Assembly (NCBI GenBank): GCA_022266195.1 | Contig: WHVY01000008.1 | Coordinates: forward strand, 124,001 to 188,000 | Length of the DNA stretch: 64,000 nucleotides | Source of the DNA: Tetranychus cinnabarinus | Taxonomy: Eukaryota; Arthropoda; Arachnida; Trombidiformes; Tetranychidae | Direction: 5' to 3' | In this document: piece after piece, positions 49,301 through 61,041 of the stretch | Numbering within the stretch: the stretch's first letter is position 1 | How the letters are laid out: each line of letters opens with the position of its first letter | The notes under the pieces: generated by a model | Told to the model about the DNA's origin: nothing | The model's database searches: none | What the model saw: only the letters and a program-made list of their open reading frames with translations | Position numbers and translations under genes: made by a program

Positions 49301-52300
49301 GAAGGTCGACCTACAATTATGTTGAAAAAAGTAAACAAACTCATTGGTTTCATGCCAGTAGATTCTTGAGTTGACTTTCTTGATCATTGTTGTGCATATA
49401 CACACATGTTCATTGACGTGATGATGATTGTCATTGCCTCTTCCAGGAGCGTGTGTTGCTCATTGAAGGACGCATCATGATGATGATTACAATGTTTACA
49501 AAGTCTTCTTCCTCCTAAAGTCTATTTTTGCTGCTTCAAAACTTGCTTTAATTTCATTTTACTTTTTTTTGGCAACTCAAACTTGCATCAAGGTATCTAT
49601 GTAGACACATGACAGACGGAAAATGTCAGTTTTACAGGAAGAGGATGGAGAGAAATGATGACTGAACATTGATAAATGAGAAGACGCCAAATTCATTAGA
49701 TGAATGGTGAAAGAGTTGTGACATTGAACATTTTCTCAATGAATATTTCTTGTATACTTTTCAGCTTACAATTGACTATTTTGACAAAAAAAAAGGATGA
49801 AGGTGTCAATCAAATGATGAGATACTTTGAATTAGCAACATCAGTAAACCATGAAATCATGATAATGCCTTTTTTCTTTGCTTGTTTATTTTACTTGTTC
49901 AGTCGATTCATTTTATCTATCATGATCCGTTATCTCAAGTGTTAACACCCTTTCAATTGGACAATCTCTTTTGTTCACTTGATTTATTGATATTAACAAA
50001 ACTTTTGTCTGTTTACTGGTCATTCAGATATTCTGGTTAATCATGCTCTTGTTGAGCATCATATTTGATGCTCTAATCAACATTTTGATTGTAAGATGAA
50101 CTCAATTTAAACTGAATCACGTTGTTTGTGAACAATCACGGTTCATCATTAATAATTTTTCCATGAATATTATTATTTTGCTGATTAAAATTTTCAACAA
50201 TCAACCTTTTCATAATGATCTAGTTTAAACATTTTTTTTATCTTCATCGTTGATATGAAAATCGGGACACTTGCGTCTAAATAAAACGTCCAAACGTATA
50301 AATGAAACAATTGTTTAATGTTTCACTTGAGTTGATTTTCACAATATACATCTTTTAACCATTGAAACTGACAAATTTATTAATAACAATAACCAGACTG
50401 ACATAATGATGGCGATGCACGCAAATAATGTTTCAACTTTGCTGTAAAAAATTGGATCCAAAAAAAATGTTATCAACCAATTATTTTGCGAATCTTGTGA
50501 ACAAAAATTGTGTTGACTGAACAGATAATAATGATAATTCAACTCTTCCGTTTTCAATTGATGCTTCAACCATTTGAACACCAAAAGAAGATATTGACCT
50601 AACTCTTTATTCACTCTCTCATCTGTTAACATCTTAATTGCCCTTGAGATGAGGATGAAAAAGATGGAGGAAAAAAAAGAGCTTTAAAATGATAAATGGA
50701 CAACTATGCTTATCATCATCATCGTTTCAAGATTACTATCATTAGGCAGTTACGCATATTCTGTATTCTTAATTAACTTGCCAGTTAATTAATTGTAGGC
50801 TGCAAGCATTTCCTGTCTTGCCTTTGTTTCACTCCCTCACTGACCCTCATCAACATCCTCTTGTGTCCAGTTGAAGGTAAAACAGTCATTTACGGACAAC
50901 TTGAAAAAAAAGACTCAAGCAAACAGGAAAAAGGTTGATGTTTTATTTTGATTGCATTTTCATCATCAACCAATGCCACCTTATCTTGATTCAATCTTCA
51001 TCCATCCTCCTCCTCCTCCTCCTCCTCCCATCCTAATTTTGTATCACCAGTAACAACAAATGCTCATTCAACTGTCTACCTTTTGGGTTCCTCGACCCTG
51101 TGTTAATTTAATTGTTTGCATTTTCCACAAACTAATGAATTAACTTTTCAATTGGGTCTTCACTGTGAGAGTGAGTTAAGTGTATAAAAAAAGACTGGCT
51201 GTAACATTTAATCAGTCACTGAATCAACACTCTGATATTAGCTTCCGTAGGAAAAATAACAACCAGTTTTCACATCAATGGGTAACCAAGCGTCAAGTTG
51301 GTAACCCCTTTTTATGTTATGTGCTAAATGTAATAACGTGCGAAAAGATGATGTCTACATAATCATCGTCATTATCATCTGCTCAAGTCCACAAAAAAAG
51401 ATAGATTCACAGAAAAGTGTGCGTTAAGCTGAAAAAAATTGTAATAGCGATACTTGAATGTTATTACAATACTTGAAATAGTTTGTAGTTGTTTCTGGTG
51501 ATATAATTTTGGCCCTTTCCTCACAATGATACATGTAAAATTATTGTTACCATTATTATTAACATGATGATTACTATCGCCATCATTACTATTATTATAA
51601 ATACCTTTCAGCCCATCCTATCCATGACCATGAGATAATTCTCATGCATTCCAAACCCATCAAAATGAAATGTATACCTTATTATGAATAATATTTTTTT
51701 TCATTCATTCATTCATAAACCCTTCTTTATATTACTGGATTTCCTTGCTAATGAGATAAGCTCAACTATTCTTATATAATTAATATTGTAATCTCAAGGA
51801 ATTGTAAAAATCTGATATAAACAATTGATCAGCATATCAAATTGATTGATGAAAAATGCAGGAAAAAAATGTTTCATTATTATTATGATTTCATTTTTTT
51901 TGTTCATACATTTTTCAAACCATTTCAAAGCTGCAAATCTTTTCTACTTTTCAACCTTAAAAAGCTAGCCAAGAAGCATACAAATATTGATGATAATCTC
52001 ATTATTATGAAAAGATACAAAAAATGCGTAAATTTTTAAAGGTTAACCAATTTTTCAATGGATAAATTGTCAATAAAAAAGTTGTCTCAACCCAAAATGA
52101 ACTCTATTGTCCAAAGTTTATAGTTCAAAGTGAAACTGGTTGAAAAGCATTTCCAATTGGAATGTAAATATGATATTTGAATCTCTGATTCACTTGACAA
52201 TTTGAAAAATGTTGAAATGTGCATCACATATGTTTATGTGAGTGTCAATGGTCCTAGTTGTAAATGTATTTCTCGTGTTATCCTCCATTTCACCTAAATA

Positions 52301-55300
52301 CCTTTAGTTACGCAAAAGCTATTTCATTCTTGTTTTTCTTCTTCTCCTTGACCCTTGATATTTGATTTAGCTTTATCTTCTCTTTCTTTATCCCTACTTC
52401 TTATTCCTTCATCTTTCTTCATCTTCTTCTTCATCATCTTGTTTTATAAAAAAAAGAGTCCAGATATGGCCTATCATGCAATCCATCTCATTGGGTTAGG
52501 CCAACGTGTTTTTTGTTTGGCTTAACTTCACTTAGCTTTGGCTCTTTATGCTTCGCTCAATGAATCCATTCAACTTGCTAAGGAATGTTTACAGCTTATT
52601 CTTTCTTTCTTTTTCATCATCATCATCATTATTATTATCATCATTATCATCTTATTCTTTCTTTATCTCTCTTTCTTATGCTTTTCTTTCTTTTTCGCTG
52701 GTTTTTCTTCTCTCTCTCTCTCTTCTTCCCAATCTTCTTCATCTCTTTCTTTATGTTTCTTGCACGTATTAACACGCGCTCAGCATGTTCAATTTATTTC
52801 AACTTGTTACTTTGTTTTTTGGAAGCTTCACATTGAAACAAAAGCTTTCTTTCATTCAAGTGTCAATGCAATTTTTGATGGTTCCAATTTGTTTCAACTT
52901 TATATCTCTCAAAATTTTCAATTCATCAGCTCAAGTTTTGCCTGATTGTGCTTCTTTCATCTTTCTTGCCTTCTTTTCACTTACTGTAATCATAAATCAA
53001 AGTAAAACCATTTTTGTCTTGCTTTGGCTGGCTTTTTTGCTTCATGTTGACGTTTCCAAGAAAAATTAACTTTTATTATTATTATTATCATTATGATTAT
53101 TGTTATTTTCATTATTTGAACTTTGCATTTACATTTTATTCACTCTCACCCTGATGCCCTCCAAAATTTGTATTACTATTATCATTTACCCATTTTGAGT
53201 ATGCATCTTCAGATGAGCAACTTAGCAAAAAAAAAGTATTGTGAATCGAATCTGACTCCACCTCAGTTAGCTTTTCCTCTTTTCTCTTCTAATATTTTTT
53301 GTAAGCAAAATTAAGATGGAGGAAAACAAGGCGTTCGTTTAACCTAAAATTGACCAGCCTAGTCTGAAGAGAGGATAAAGAAAGATAGAAAAGACATCGA
53401 AAAGCTAACATAAGAAAAGCAAGTAAAAAAATGTAAGAAACATTGAAGGAGATGGAAGAGGGAAAGCAAGAGGAGATAAGAGTTAACCAGAAAGGTAGCA
53501 ATAGAAAGTCTTGGAAGAGAGGAAAAAGAGAGAGAAAGAAAGAGAAAGGAAGAAACAGAGCCAAAGAGAAAGAGAGAGAGAGAAAAGATACTCTTAAAAT
53601 GGTTGGGACCACTCACCTAAGGCTCTGGCTCTTTCCAGGGGTCATCAGTAGTTGCTCAAGTTTTCGGGGCTTTTCTCTTTCTTTCTCTCTCGAGGTTCTC
53701 CTTAACTATTATCATCATCATAATCATCATAATAATAATCATCATCATCATCTTTCTCTCTGTCTCTTTCTCTCTTTTCCTTGCCTATCCATTCTTCAGC
53801 TTTCTCTTTCTTTGTGTAACAAGAAGACGGTTAAGATGAAATTTAGGTAAAAAAAAGAGGCAAAAAAAGTTGAAAGGAAATGTTTCAAGCTGAAGGAAAG
53901 CACCAAAATCATATCAATAATTTGAGCGCAAATTGAAGTTATCAATATTTTTCAAATTGATTGCAATGCTAATAAATTTTGTAAACGAAATGTTAATGTT
54001 GGAAAACAAATTTCTAATTTAATAATTTCTATTTTTAATGTTCATTTAATAGCCATTTAGATATTGCTGCATTGTTATTGAAACATAATTCTCAAGTGAA
54101 TGCAACTGATCGATGGGGATTCACACCATTACATGAGGCTGCCCAAAAAGGACGAACCCAATTGTGTGCCTTACTGCTAAATCATGGAGCTGATCCACAT
54201 TTGAAAAACCACGAACTTCAAACAGCTCTTGATCTGGCGACGGCAGAAGACGTTCGTTGTTTACTTATGGATGCAATGGCAACCAATACGGCAGTAACTT
54301 CTGCAAAAACCGATCCAGTATCCAAAGTTATAACATCGTCACCGACAAATGGTGTTATTTCACAAGTTTCTGGAGCAATTGGTGATATTGTTTTAACAAG
54401 TATAAATGGCGCTAGCAACCTTAACAGTATTGTTAATAACAACAACAATAATAATAGTCTGATTGACGACAGTAATGCTACGAATAATAACAACAATAAT
54501 AATAATAATAGTATCAATTGTAATGGCAATGGAAAAGCTGTCTGTAACAAAAATATCTCTGATGGTTCTGTTGTCAATGGTACTTCGATTATTATTATGG
54601 ATTCATCATCAAATGGATTACTCTCTACCTCACCAACATCCTCATCCCCATCATCATCCTCATCAACCTCACCAACTCCAGTTTCCACGTCTCAGTTGGA
54701 TTACAATGTGCCTTCCGCCCTTAACCTACTTATTTCCCAGCGTAATTCTGCCAATGTCAATGGTGATGTTTCCTCTGCTCTGGGACCCAAGGCTGATGGT
54801 GGAACCAATTTAAAGAAAAATGTTCCTTCTCTATCTAACTTTATGCCTGGCTCGACGCCACAGATTTGTATAAGTCGATTCTTGACTAACCTTGGACTTG
54901 AGTGTCTGATTGAACTTTTTGAAAAGGAACACATTACCACCGATATTTTGGCTGAGATGGGCCATGAAGAGTTGAAACAAATTGGGGTCAATGCCTATGG
55001 ACATCGTCATCGTCTTTTAAAAGGAATTGAAAAGTTCCTCCTTTCAACCCATTTTTCAGCTCAACACATGATTCCAGCCTCTTCAGGAACCATTTTGGTT
55101 GATCTTTCCTCTACAGACTCAGAATATAAACTGGTTGAAGATGAAATGCAATCTAGTATTCGGGAACATAAAGATGGTGGAGCCTCCGGAGGCATTTATA
55201 CTCGTTATAATATAATTAAAATTGAACGTATAAGTAATCGCAAATTGTGGGAACGTTACCTTCACCGGCGACAAGAAATTTGTGAAGAGAATCACATGTA

Positions 55301-55751
55301 TGCCAATGAAAGAATGCTATTCCATGGATCACCTTTTATCAATGCCATTATTCAGAAAGGTTTTGATGAAAGGTATGCCTACATTGGCGGTATGTTTGGT
55401 GCTGGCATTTATTTTGCCGAAAATTCATCCAAAAGTAATCAATATGTTAATGGTATTATGGGTGGAAACGGATGTACTGCCCATAAAGATCGATCATGTT
55501 ACTCATGTAAACGTCAATTACTTCTTTGTCGTGTTGCCCTGGGTAAATCGTTTTATCACTTTAGTGCCATTAAAATGGCCCACGCCCCGCCGGGACATCA
55601 TTCCGTTGTGGGCAGACCCAGTGGAGGTGGACTCTCGTATCCAGAATATGTTGTATATAGAGGAGAACAAGCATACCCTGAATACCTTATAACATACCAA
55701 ATCGTCAAACCAGATCCATCTTCGTCTAATTCGGTTATCATGTTCTCCTAA
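40313..55751 (+). CDS. Tnks: Tankyrase, poly(ADP-ribose) polymerase with ankyrin repeats
   Basis: Two coding exons, 40313-42477 and 54053-55751, around an intron of 11,575 bases. The donor is TATGG|GTATGT and the acceptor TTTAATAG|C; the joined reading is NAASYGHLDIAALLLKHN, restoring an ankyrin repeat. The product has 1,287 residues. Ankyrin clusters fill about 20-800, with repeated [31 protein letters not shown] and FTPLHEAA. An Asn- and Ser-rich linker lies at about 800-985, a SAM domain at about 990-1052 (FLTNLGLECLIELFEKEHI) and the PARP domain at about 1075-1275. The catalytic H-Y-E residues are H1146 (LFHGS), Y1175 (IYFAE) and E1265 (AYPEYLI); the zinc site typical of tankyrases is C-H-C-C in CTAHKDRSCYSC (1196-1207). 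The protein poly-ADP-ribosylates partners such as Axin, acting in Wnt signalling, telomere and spindle biology, and oligomerises through SAM. A second possible start is Met11. The upstream DNA is a duplicated piece. Confidence 0.97.
42797..42877. repeat. 81-bp dispersed repeat inside tankyrase intron 1
   Basis: Partner of 10757-10837, same orientation, differing at a few positions (CAACATCATC for CAGCATCATC; one A missing in TTGCAAATC). Confidence 0.85.
51005..51028. repeat. (TCC)8 microsatellite in the tankyrase intron
   Basis: Eight uninterrupted TCC units on the plus strand. Confidence 0.95.
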
Positions 55752-55859
55752 AATATAATAATAATGATAATATATAATGTCAAACATATATATATAAAAA
55801 TATAGATAAATATATATACAGTCAAGCTAAAAAGTTTGGAAAACCATTTTTATTTTATT

Positions 55860-55865
55860 AATAAA
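55860..55865 (+). terminator. Polyadenylation signal of tankyrase
   Basis: AATAAA 109 bases after the tankyrase stop codon, preceded by a TATA-rich 3' UTR. Confidence 0.6.
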
Positions 55866-58062
55866 ACTGTACCAATTGTTTTTTTTCTTCTTCCTCACTG
55901 GTGGACTTTTTCCCGAAAACCAGAAAGTCCTGAATATCCTCTTTACCCGTTGGTTTTAACGCAAAAAAAGATTCACATGTTTAAAGTCAGTTGGAGTAAT
56001 GAAAGCAATTGTAACAATTAATGAAATTTGATGATGTATGATGAATCAATGAAAAGGATTTCATTCACTGTCAAATGGATGGTTCCTTTTTGCTGTATTA
56101 GATATGCGATATTTTGTATGAAATTAACTGTGTGTTTTCATCACAGCAACTCCTTCAAATTCAATTGTAAAGTGAACGCAAATGTTTAAATTTTCCGTTT
56201 TCTCCTTGTAAATCGATTTATCCCTGAACATAATCAAGAATGGCTTCAACTTGGAATCATCAGATTGCAACAAATGGACAAAATAGTTTGCCAATGGCAA
56301 TTAAAAACTCTGTAGCTTTCCTCTGTTTTTTTCCTCCTCCTGCATATCTTGATGTATTGAAAGTGAAGCCCATTCATTCCAGATTATGTTTCAGATCTTT
56401 AAAAAGTACTCTGTAAATCAGTTACATCATGTTTTTTTATATATTATCATTGACCATCTTTTTGTCAAGAAACTAGCTTTGTACAAATATATACCAACCA
56501 AGTCACTTCAATCAACATTAATTTATTATTAATTTGCAGTTGGAAGGGTTTCAAAAGTTTCCCTCTCTTCATCTCTATCTCTTCCCAAGGATTACATTGT
56601 TAACCTTGAAATACAACATTTCGGTTTCAAGTCATAGTTATGACTAGATATTTTTTTTCAAATACGTGTTCATAAACAAGGCGCATCAGTTTCAAAAACA
56701 GCTGGATCAATTTCAATTGATAAAATGCAAACTGTTAACCTTTTATGCCTCATTTTATATCAATCATGAAATTTTTTAGCAAGAGATAAATATTGAGAAG
56801 ATGAATTGAGTTAGTCTTCAATTTAACCAGCTTTTTGTTGCTGTTCAATTTTAGTCTGGTGTTTTTAGTAGTTTTTTAAGGTGATTTCAAATCTTTATTG
56901 TTTTTTACAACTAACGCAAGCAGCTTATAAGACGCCGCCTTCAACACAGTGTACAGCTTAGACATGATTAGTATTATGGATTCAGGGACAATAATTATCC
57001 ATTATAATAGTAAAGAACGCGAAAGTTAATGAACAGGAGTCTTGAAGAGAGATTAGAAGATCGGAAGAAGGGTATTGTTAAGAAATTGTCCATTGTATTA
57101 GGATAGTTAAAGTACCAAGTTAACCTTTACAATGTATCAATAAGGCCAACGCGAATATGTGGCACTGTTCTGAGTTATTTCATTATCCATGGAACCAGCC
57201 AGAGTCTCAAAGTGCAATATTTACAACAATGACAGAACCAATATTATCCTGAAGTCTTGAATTTTACAATTTTTTCGCGTCTCATTTTATTTTAATTGCA
57301 GATTGAGGCATCTAAATGGCGTCTAAATTTCACAGACTTGAACTCGAATTTTTTTCCTGGTTAACCAAATCACACCAGTCAACTTAAAATCTTTTCTGAA
57401 ACAGAATTTCGCTTGAGATTTGAAGGTTGGATCAAGGCACGGAAATATTGCTACTCACTTTACTTTAATCGATTAGAGATGGACGATTTCAGCTACCGAC
57501 AGTTATGGTACTCGACTGTACTTGGCAAATAATTATAAACACCTAATGAAACCTCAACCTAGTCCAATCATAGTATCCATCCAAACGGAATTCGGAGCGA
57601 CAAAAACTCTTGTGATAAAGCAATAATTGGAGAATGGCTTGAAAATTTCCCATTTTAATCAATTTTTAATATTCTAATGCAAGATATTTCTTAAGGTTTA
57701 ATTTCTGAACCCGAATGGTGTGATCAGATTGTCCGAGCATTAGTTTGGTGATATTTACAGAGAGATTAATCAGGATTCATCAAATTTTCCAAGCCTCATT
57801 AGTAATAAGTCATTATATGTTTAGAAATCAAAAATACAACTGAATCGATTGTTCTGCTTTTAACACTTTTATTGCTCGATGCGAATTTTCTATTCATTTC
57901 CTTCGTTCATGATTACATCTGATGTGTTCTAATCATAATCCCAGTCCCATAATCTACTCGAGATTAGTTTATTACTCTGTTTTTTACATCTAATACATGT
58001 AAATTAGTGAAATGAAAAGAGCATTTCTAGAGCATTAAAAAATAAGTATATGCTCTTCATTA
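55866..58062. other. Intergenic between convergent tankyrase and UVSSA
   Basis: About 2.2 kb without a supported frame. The two flanking genes converge. No repeats recognised until the copied acyl-CoA oxidase 3' sequence begins at about 58063. Confidence 0.45.
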
Positions 58063-58324
58063 TGCATAAAACCATTTTAATGCATAAAAAGGACTCTTTT
58101 AATATAAATAAAGCGAAACTAGGTTTTGTGTCAAATCGTCTTAATAATTTACCTAAACTTGTTCAACCTAACAAATTTACAGATTATCGAAAAATATTAA
58201 TTCATTTTAATATTATGTTATGAAGTCCAAGTTGAAAAATTGAATAATTTTTTATTTACATGGAAAGCAACGTCTTGAATACCGCGTTATCTTTTAATTC
58301 ACTACAAAACGAAAGTATGGTTTC
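58063..58324 (-). repeat. Duplicated 3' end of the acyl-CoA oxidase gene
   Basis: 58063-58272 matches 60786-61000 (the 3' flank of the oxidase gene), sharing GGACTCTTTTAATATAAATA, GCGAAACTAGGTTTTGTGTC and TTTTTTATTTACATGGAAAG. 58281-58324 matches 61226-61269, a piece of oxidase coding sequence (residues LRLCNELKDNAVAL). About 225 bases of the donor, including its stop codon, are missing between the two. The unit ends 8 bases from the UVSSA stop codon, so it forms the UVSSA 3' UTR. It brings an AATAAA on the minus strand near 58250. Confidence 0.9.
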
Positions 58325-58332
58325 ATAAACAA

Positions 58333-60001
58333 TCAACTATTTAATGCATAGGACCATTGGTCTTCAAATTGAAGAGAACGTCTATCATCAATGGAATCTA
58401 AATCACGAGCCAAACGTTCTTGAGCATCTTTGTTGAATATTCTCTTTTTCAGTCTCTTCCTTGGAGTATCATCACAGGTTTTGATATCTTGCAAAGCTTT
58501 AATTTTCACTTTGCTCTTGGATTTACCCTTTCCTTTTTTATTGACTGTCAAATCAATACCAATTTGTGCTTCCAGATCTTTTAAATACTCCGGATCTTGC
58601 CAGTCAGGAACATCAGACTGTTTTTCTTTGGTTTGTCTTAGTTTGTCTTCCTCATTAAGAGGCTGACCCACTTCATCACGAGGAATTATTAATCCATGAA
58701 ATGGACATTTTCGGGCATCTCTTCTAGGACATAGTTTACCATTCCGTAAGGGAGCTTTACACATGGGACCAGAAAGGCTTCGAGAGGAACAAGGTTGATC
58801 AGTTGGTAAGTCTTCATCGAGACCGTACTCTTTGCGACGATGTTGGGGAATAATCGTCTCTAATCCTTCCTTGTCCTCAACTTCTTCGAATTCCTCATCC
58901 TCTTCACTTGAACTATCATCACCTCCTTTATCATTCTCTCTTGAACTATCACCATTAACTTCATTTTGATCTTGTTCGTCTTTCTTAACTATTTTAAGTT
59001 CAATAAATTTTTGAATGGCAGTCATGAGTTGGTTTTTAAGATCGATTGCTTGTTTCATTTCGTTCTTGCAAAACTCAGGTCCCTTGGCCATTTCTTTGAG
59101 AGATGATTTAATTTTTGGTAATGAGGAATACACAATATCATGGTAAACATCTTTTAAATTCTGGATTAAAGCTTCATTCTCGGAATTTTTAACAATCTCG
59201 ATATATGGACGAACTACAACAGGAACGTCAGATCTAGTGACTGTTAAATGAGTTGAAACTTCTGAAAGGTCCTCCTCGCTGTAAATGAAAATTTTTTAAA
59301 CAAATATAAATTAGAAAACAATTACAATGATTATGAACCAATATTTACCTAAAAAAATCTTCTTTTTGGATACCAGGATAAAGCAACTGGAAACAATTCA
59401 ATATTTGAGCTAAATGTGATTCACAAGATTCTTTGATTTGACTGAATTGTTCATTCACAATATCCATTTCTCTTTTCAATGAGACCACTTCCCTCTCTCT
59501 TTCTGCTTCTTGGGCCACTCTCTCATTTTGTTGGACTATTTCTCTTTGACGAAAGTTGATACAGTTTTCAGAATAGTGAGTGTATAAGCTTCTGAGTGAT
59601 GCATAGCCATCCTTATATTTATCGTGCCAACAATCAATGCATTCTATAGATTTTTTCTTTAATTCTTTAGCCCAAGCTTTAGGTGGAGGTAACGGCTTAT
59701 CTTCATTAACACCAAGAGTTGTTTCAATGAAGCTATTCAAATTATCATGGCGAAGAAGCAGAGTGCGGAATCGATGTGATCTTCTGAACAGTTCATCAAT
59801 CAACAATAAAGAGCAATAACGTATTTGTGAATGCTTGCGAGATAATTGAAATATTAACATATGAAATATTTGCTCAATAACAGAGTCACCTTCTTCTTTA
59901 CATATTAATTTCAACTTATTCCATGCCTCTGGGTCAAGATCTTTCCTTCCACTTGTGGTTAACTTTTCAACCAATGCTCCAACTTTCTGGTGATCAGCCA
60001 T
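58333..60001 (-). CDS. UVSSA: UV-stimulated scaffold protein A (UVSSA)
   Basis: Two exons, 60001-59349 and 59278-58333, joined as TTTTTTAG|CGAGGAG (FFSEEDLSEV) between donor GTAAAT and acceptor TTTACAG; the intron has 70 bases. The product has 532 residues, shorter than the human protein of about 709. The N-terminal half is an all-helical VHS/ENTH-like domain (residues about 1-150, with HSQIRYCSLLLIDELFRRSH and ECIDCWHDKYKDGYASLRSL), followed by a coiled coil at about 155-200. After an acidic serine stretch comes the family-typical C-terminal domain with CKAPLRNGKLCPRRDARKCP and FHGLIIPRDEVGQP, a C-C-C-H zinc site, and a basic tail. UVSSA binds stalled RNA polymerase II and CSA/CSB, recruits TFIIH and stabilises CSB in transcription-coupled nucleotide excision repair. 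The start MADHQKVGAL is the first ATG in frame. Its 3' UTR is derived from the neighbouring oxidase gene. Confidence 0.95.
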
Positions 60002-60785
60002 GGTACGTCAAAAAATCGGCACCAAAGGAAATTCGACGAATTCTATCACAGAATTGAAGATGAATCCAGTTAAATAATTTATCTATCAACAAATTCATAT
60101 CTGGCTATAGCAGGATAAAAGTTGGAGTAAACAAAAAGACTTACCATTAGAAAATGCTTTGGGAATAGTGCAAAAAATTCATAAAATATCACAACAAAAC
60201 TTCAAACATTTAAAGAAAATCAAGTAATATTTGACAGATGAAAAACGTAAATAATGTACCTGGAAGATGATAAAACATATGATGGTGTAAGAATGAGTTA
60301 TCCGGTAAGCTCGATTGAACCAACAAAATATCTACTCCTTGGATTTGGATAATGAGTAAGATTTTTTAGGATCTGTTACAAGTTCAGTTCGTCTTTTCTT
60401 TTTGAAGCTTTTTGCATGAATCTAACAATTTTCAATCAAATTCAGTTAATAATTAAAAAACATAAGAAAAATTGAAAAACTTTGGCGAGAAAATCAAAGG
60501 GGGGACCCTTTAAAACATTGTGTTGAACTGAATTACTTCAAAATATTTCATCGAATGTTTTTAATAAACGAAAATTTCTTAAAAAATTTAAATTAAAAAT
60601 CTTTTAATCATATAAATTAATTCAAAATAAAAAGGAACCATTGAATCTCCAAAAAAAGGACACAAGTTCGTTCGTGTGTGAACTTGACTCTATCCATTGC
60701 GCTAGGTCCCATCAAATAACGCGATACGAGTGCGAGTACGCGTTAAGGATGTTCCCTTGTAGTTTGGACCTTTTTATGCTTTTCA
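60002..60785. other. Spacer between UVSSA and the oxidase gene
   Basis: Presumed UVSSA promoter and 5' UTR. Near 60710-60750 a CpG-rich patch with inverted bits (AACGCG...CGCGTT) stands out in AT-rich DNA, next to the tRNA-like remnant described separately. Confidence 0.45.
60651..60710 (-). other. tRNA-like remnant
   Basis: The minus strand reads GGGACCTAGCGCAATGGATA, which carries a good A box and matches the 5' half of arginine tRNAs (GCGCAATGGATA). It is followed by a short hairpin AAGTTC/GAACTT, GTGTCC and a run of seven T. No anticodon arm or B box can be drawn, so this is at most a truncated tRNA or a polymerase III pseudogene. Confidence 0.3.
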
Positions 60786-61000
60786 TGATGCATAAAACCG
60801 TTTCTTATGCACAATAAGGACTCTTTTAATATAAATAAAGCGAAACTAGGTTTTGTGTCAAATTGTCTTAATAATTTACCTAAACTTGTCCAACCTAACA
60901 AATTTACAGATCATCAAAAAATATCAATTCATCTTGAGATGATGTTATGAAGTCCAAGTTACAAAAATTAAATAATTTTTTATTTACATGGAAAGCAAGT
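60786..61000 (-). repeat. 3' flank of the oxidase gene, donor of the UVSSA 3' end
   Basis: Matches 58063-58272. It contains the oxidase polyadenylation signal, AATAAA on the minus strand near 60980, about 60 bases after the stop codon. Confidence 0.88.
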
Positions 61001-61041
61001 TCTGAAAAATAAAGTCTTATGAATTATGATGATCAAGGCTA

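Larger units (their letters stand above)
42478..54052. other. Tankyrase intron 1, no gene recognised inside
   Basis: About 11.6 kb of AT-rich sequence. It contains the 81-bp repeat at 42797-42877, purine-rich runs near 49175-49280 and 53515-53588, pyrimidine-rich runs near 52660-52740 and 53665-53695, and trinucleotide stretches of CAT/ATT type near 52610-52655, 53070-53100 and 53710-53755. The adjacent (GA)-rich and (CT)-rich runs at 53.5-53.7 kb are complementary and could pair in the pre-mRNA. Open frames up to about 135 codons exist but are simple-sequence products. Confidence 0.55.

Noticed and set aside
49700..50632. Two frames of 81 and 97 codons inside the tankyrase intron (49700-49945 plus, 50339-50632 minus)
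   Set aside because: Less repetitive than other frames here, but no start context, homolog or splice support; kept out for lack of evidence.
52538..53069. Overlapping long plus-strand frames in the tankyrase intron
   Set aside because: Translated CT- and ATT-type simple repeats in several phases at once.
54218..54688. 156-codon minus-strand frame within tankyrase exon 2
   Set aside because: Antisense of the Asn/Ser-rich tankyrase linker; poly-Leu and poly-Glu runs are mirror images of the repeat.
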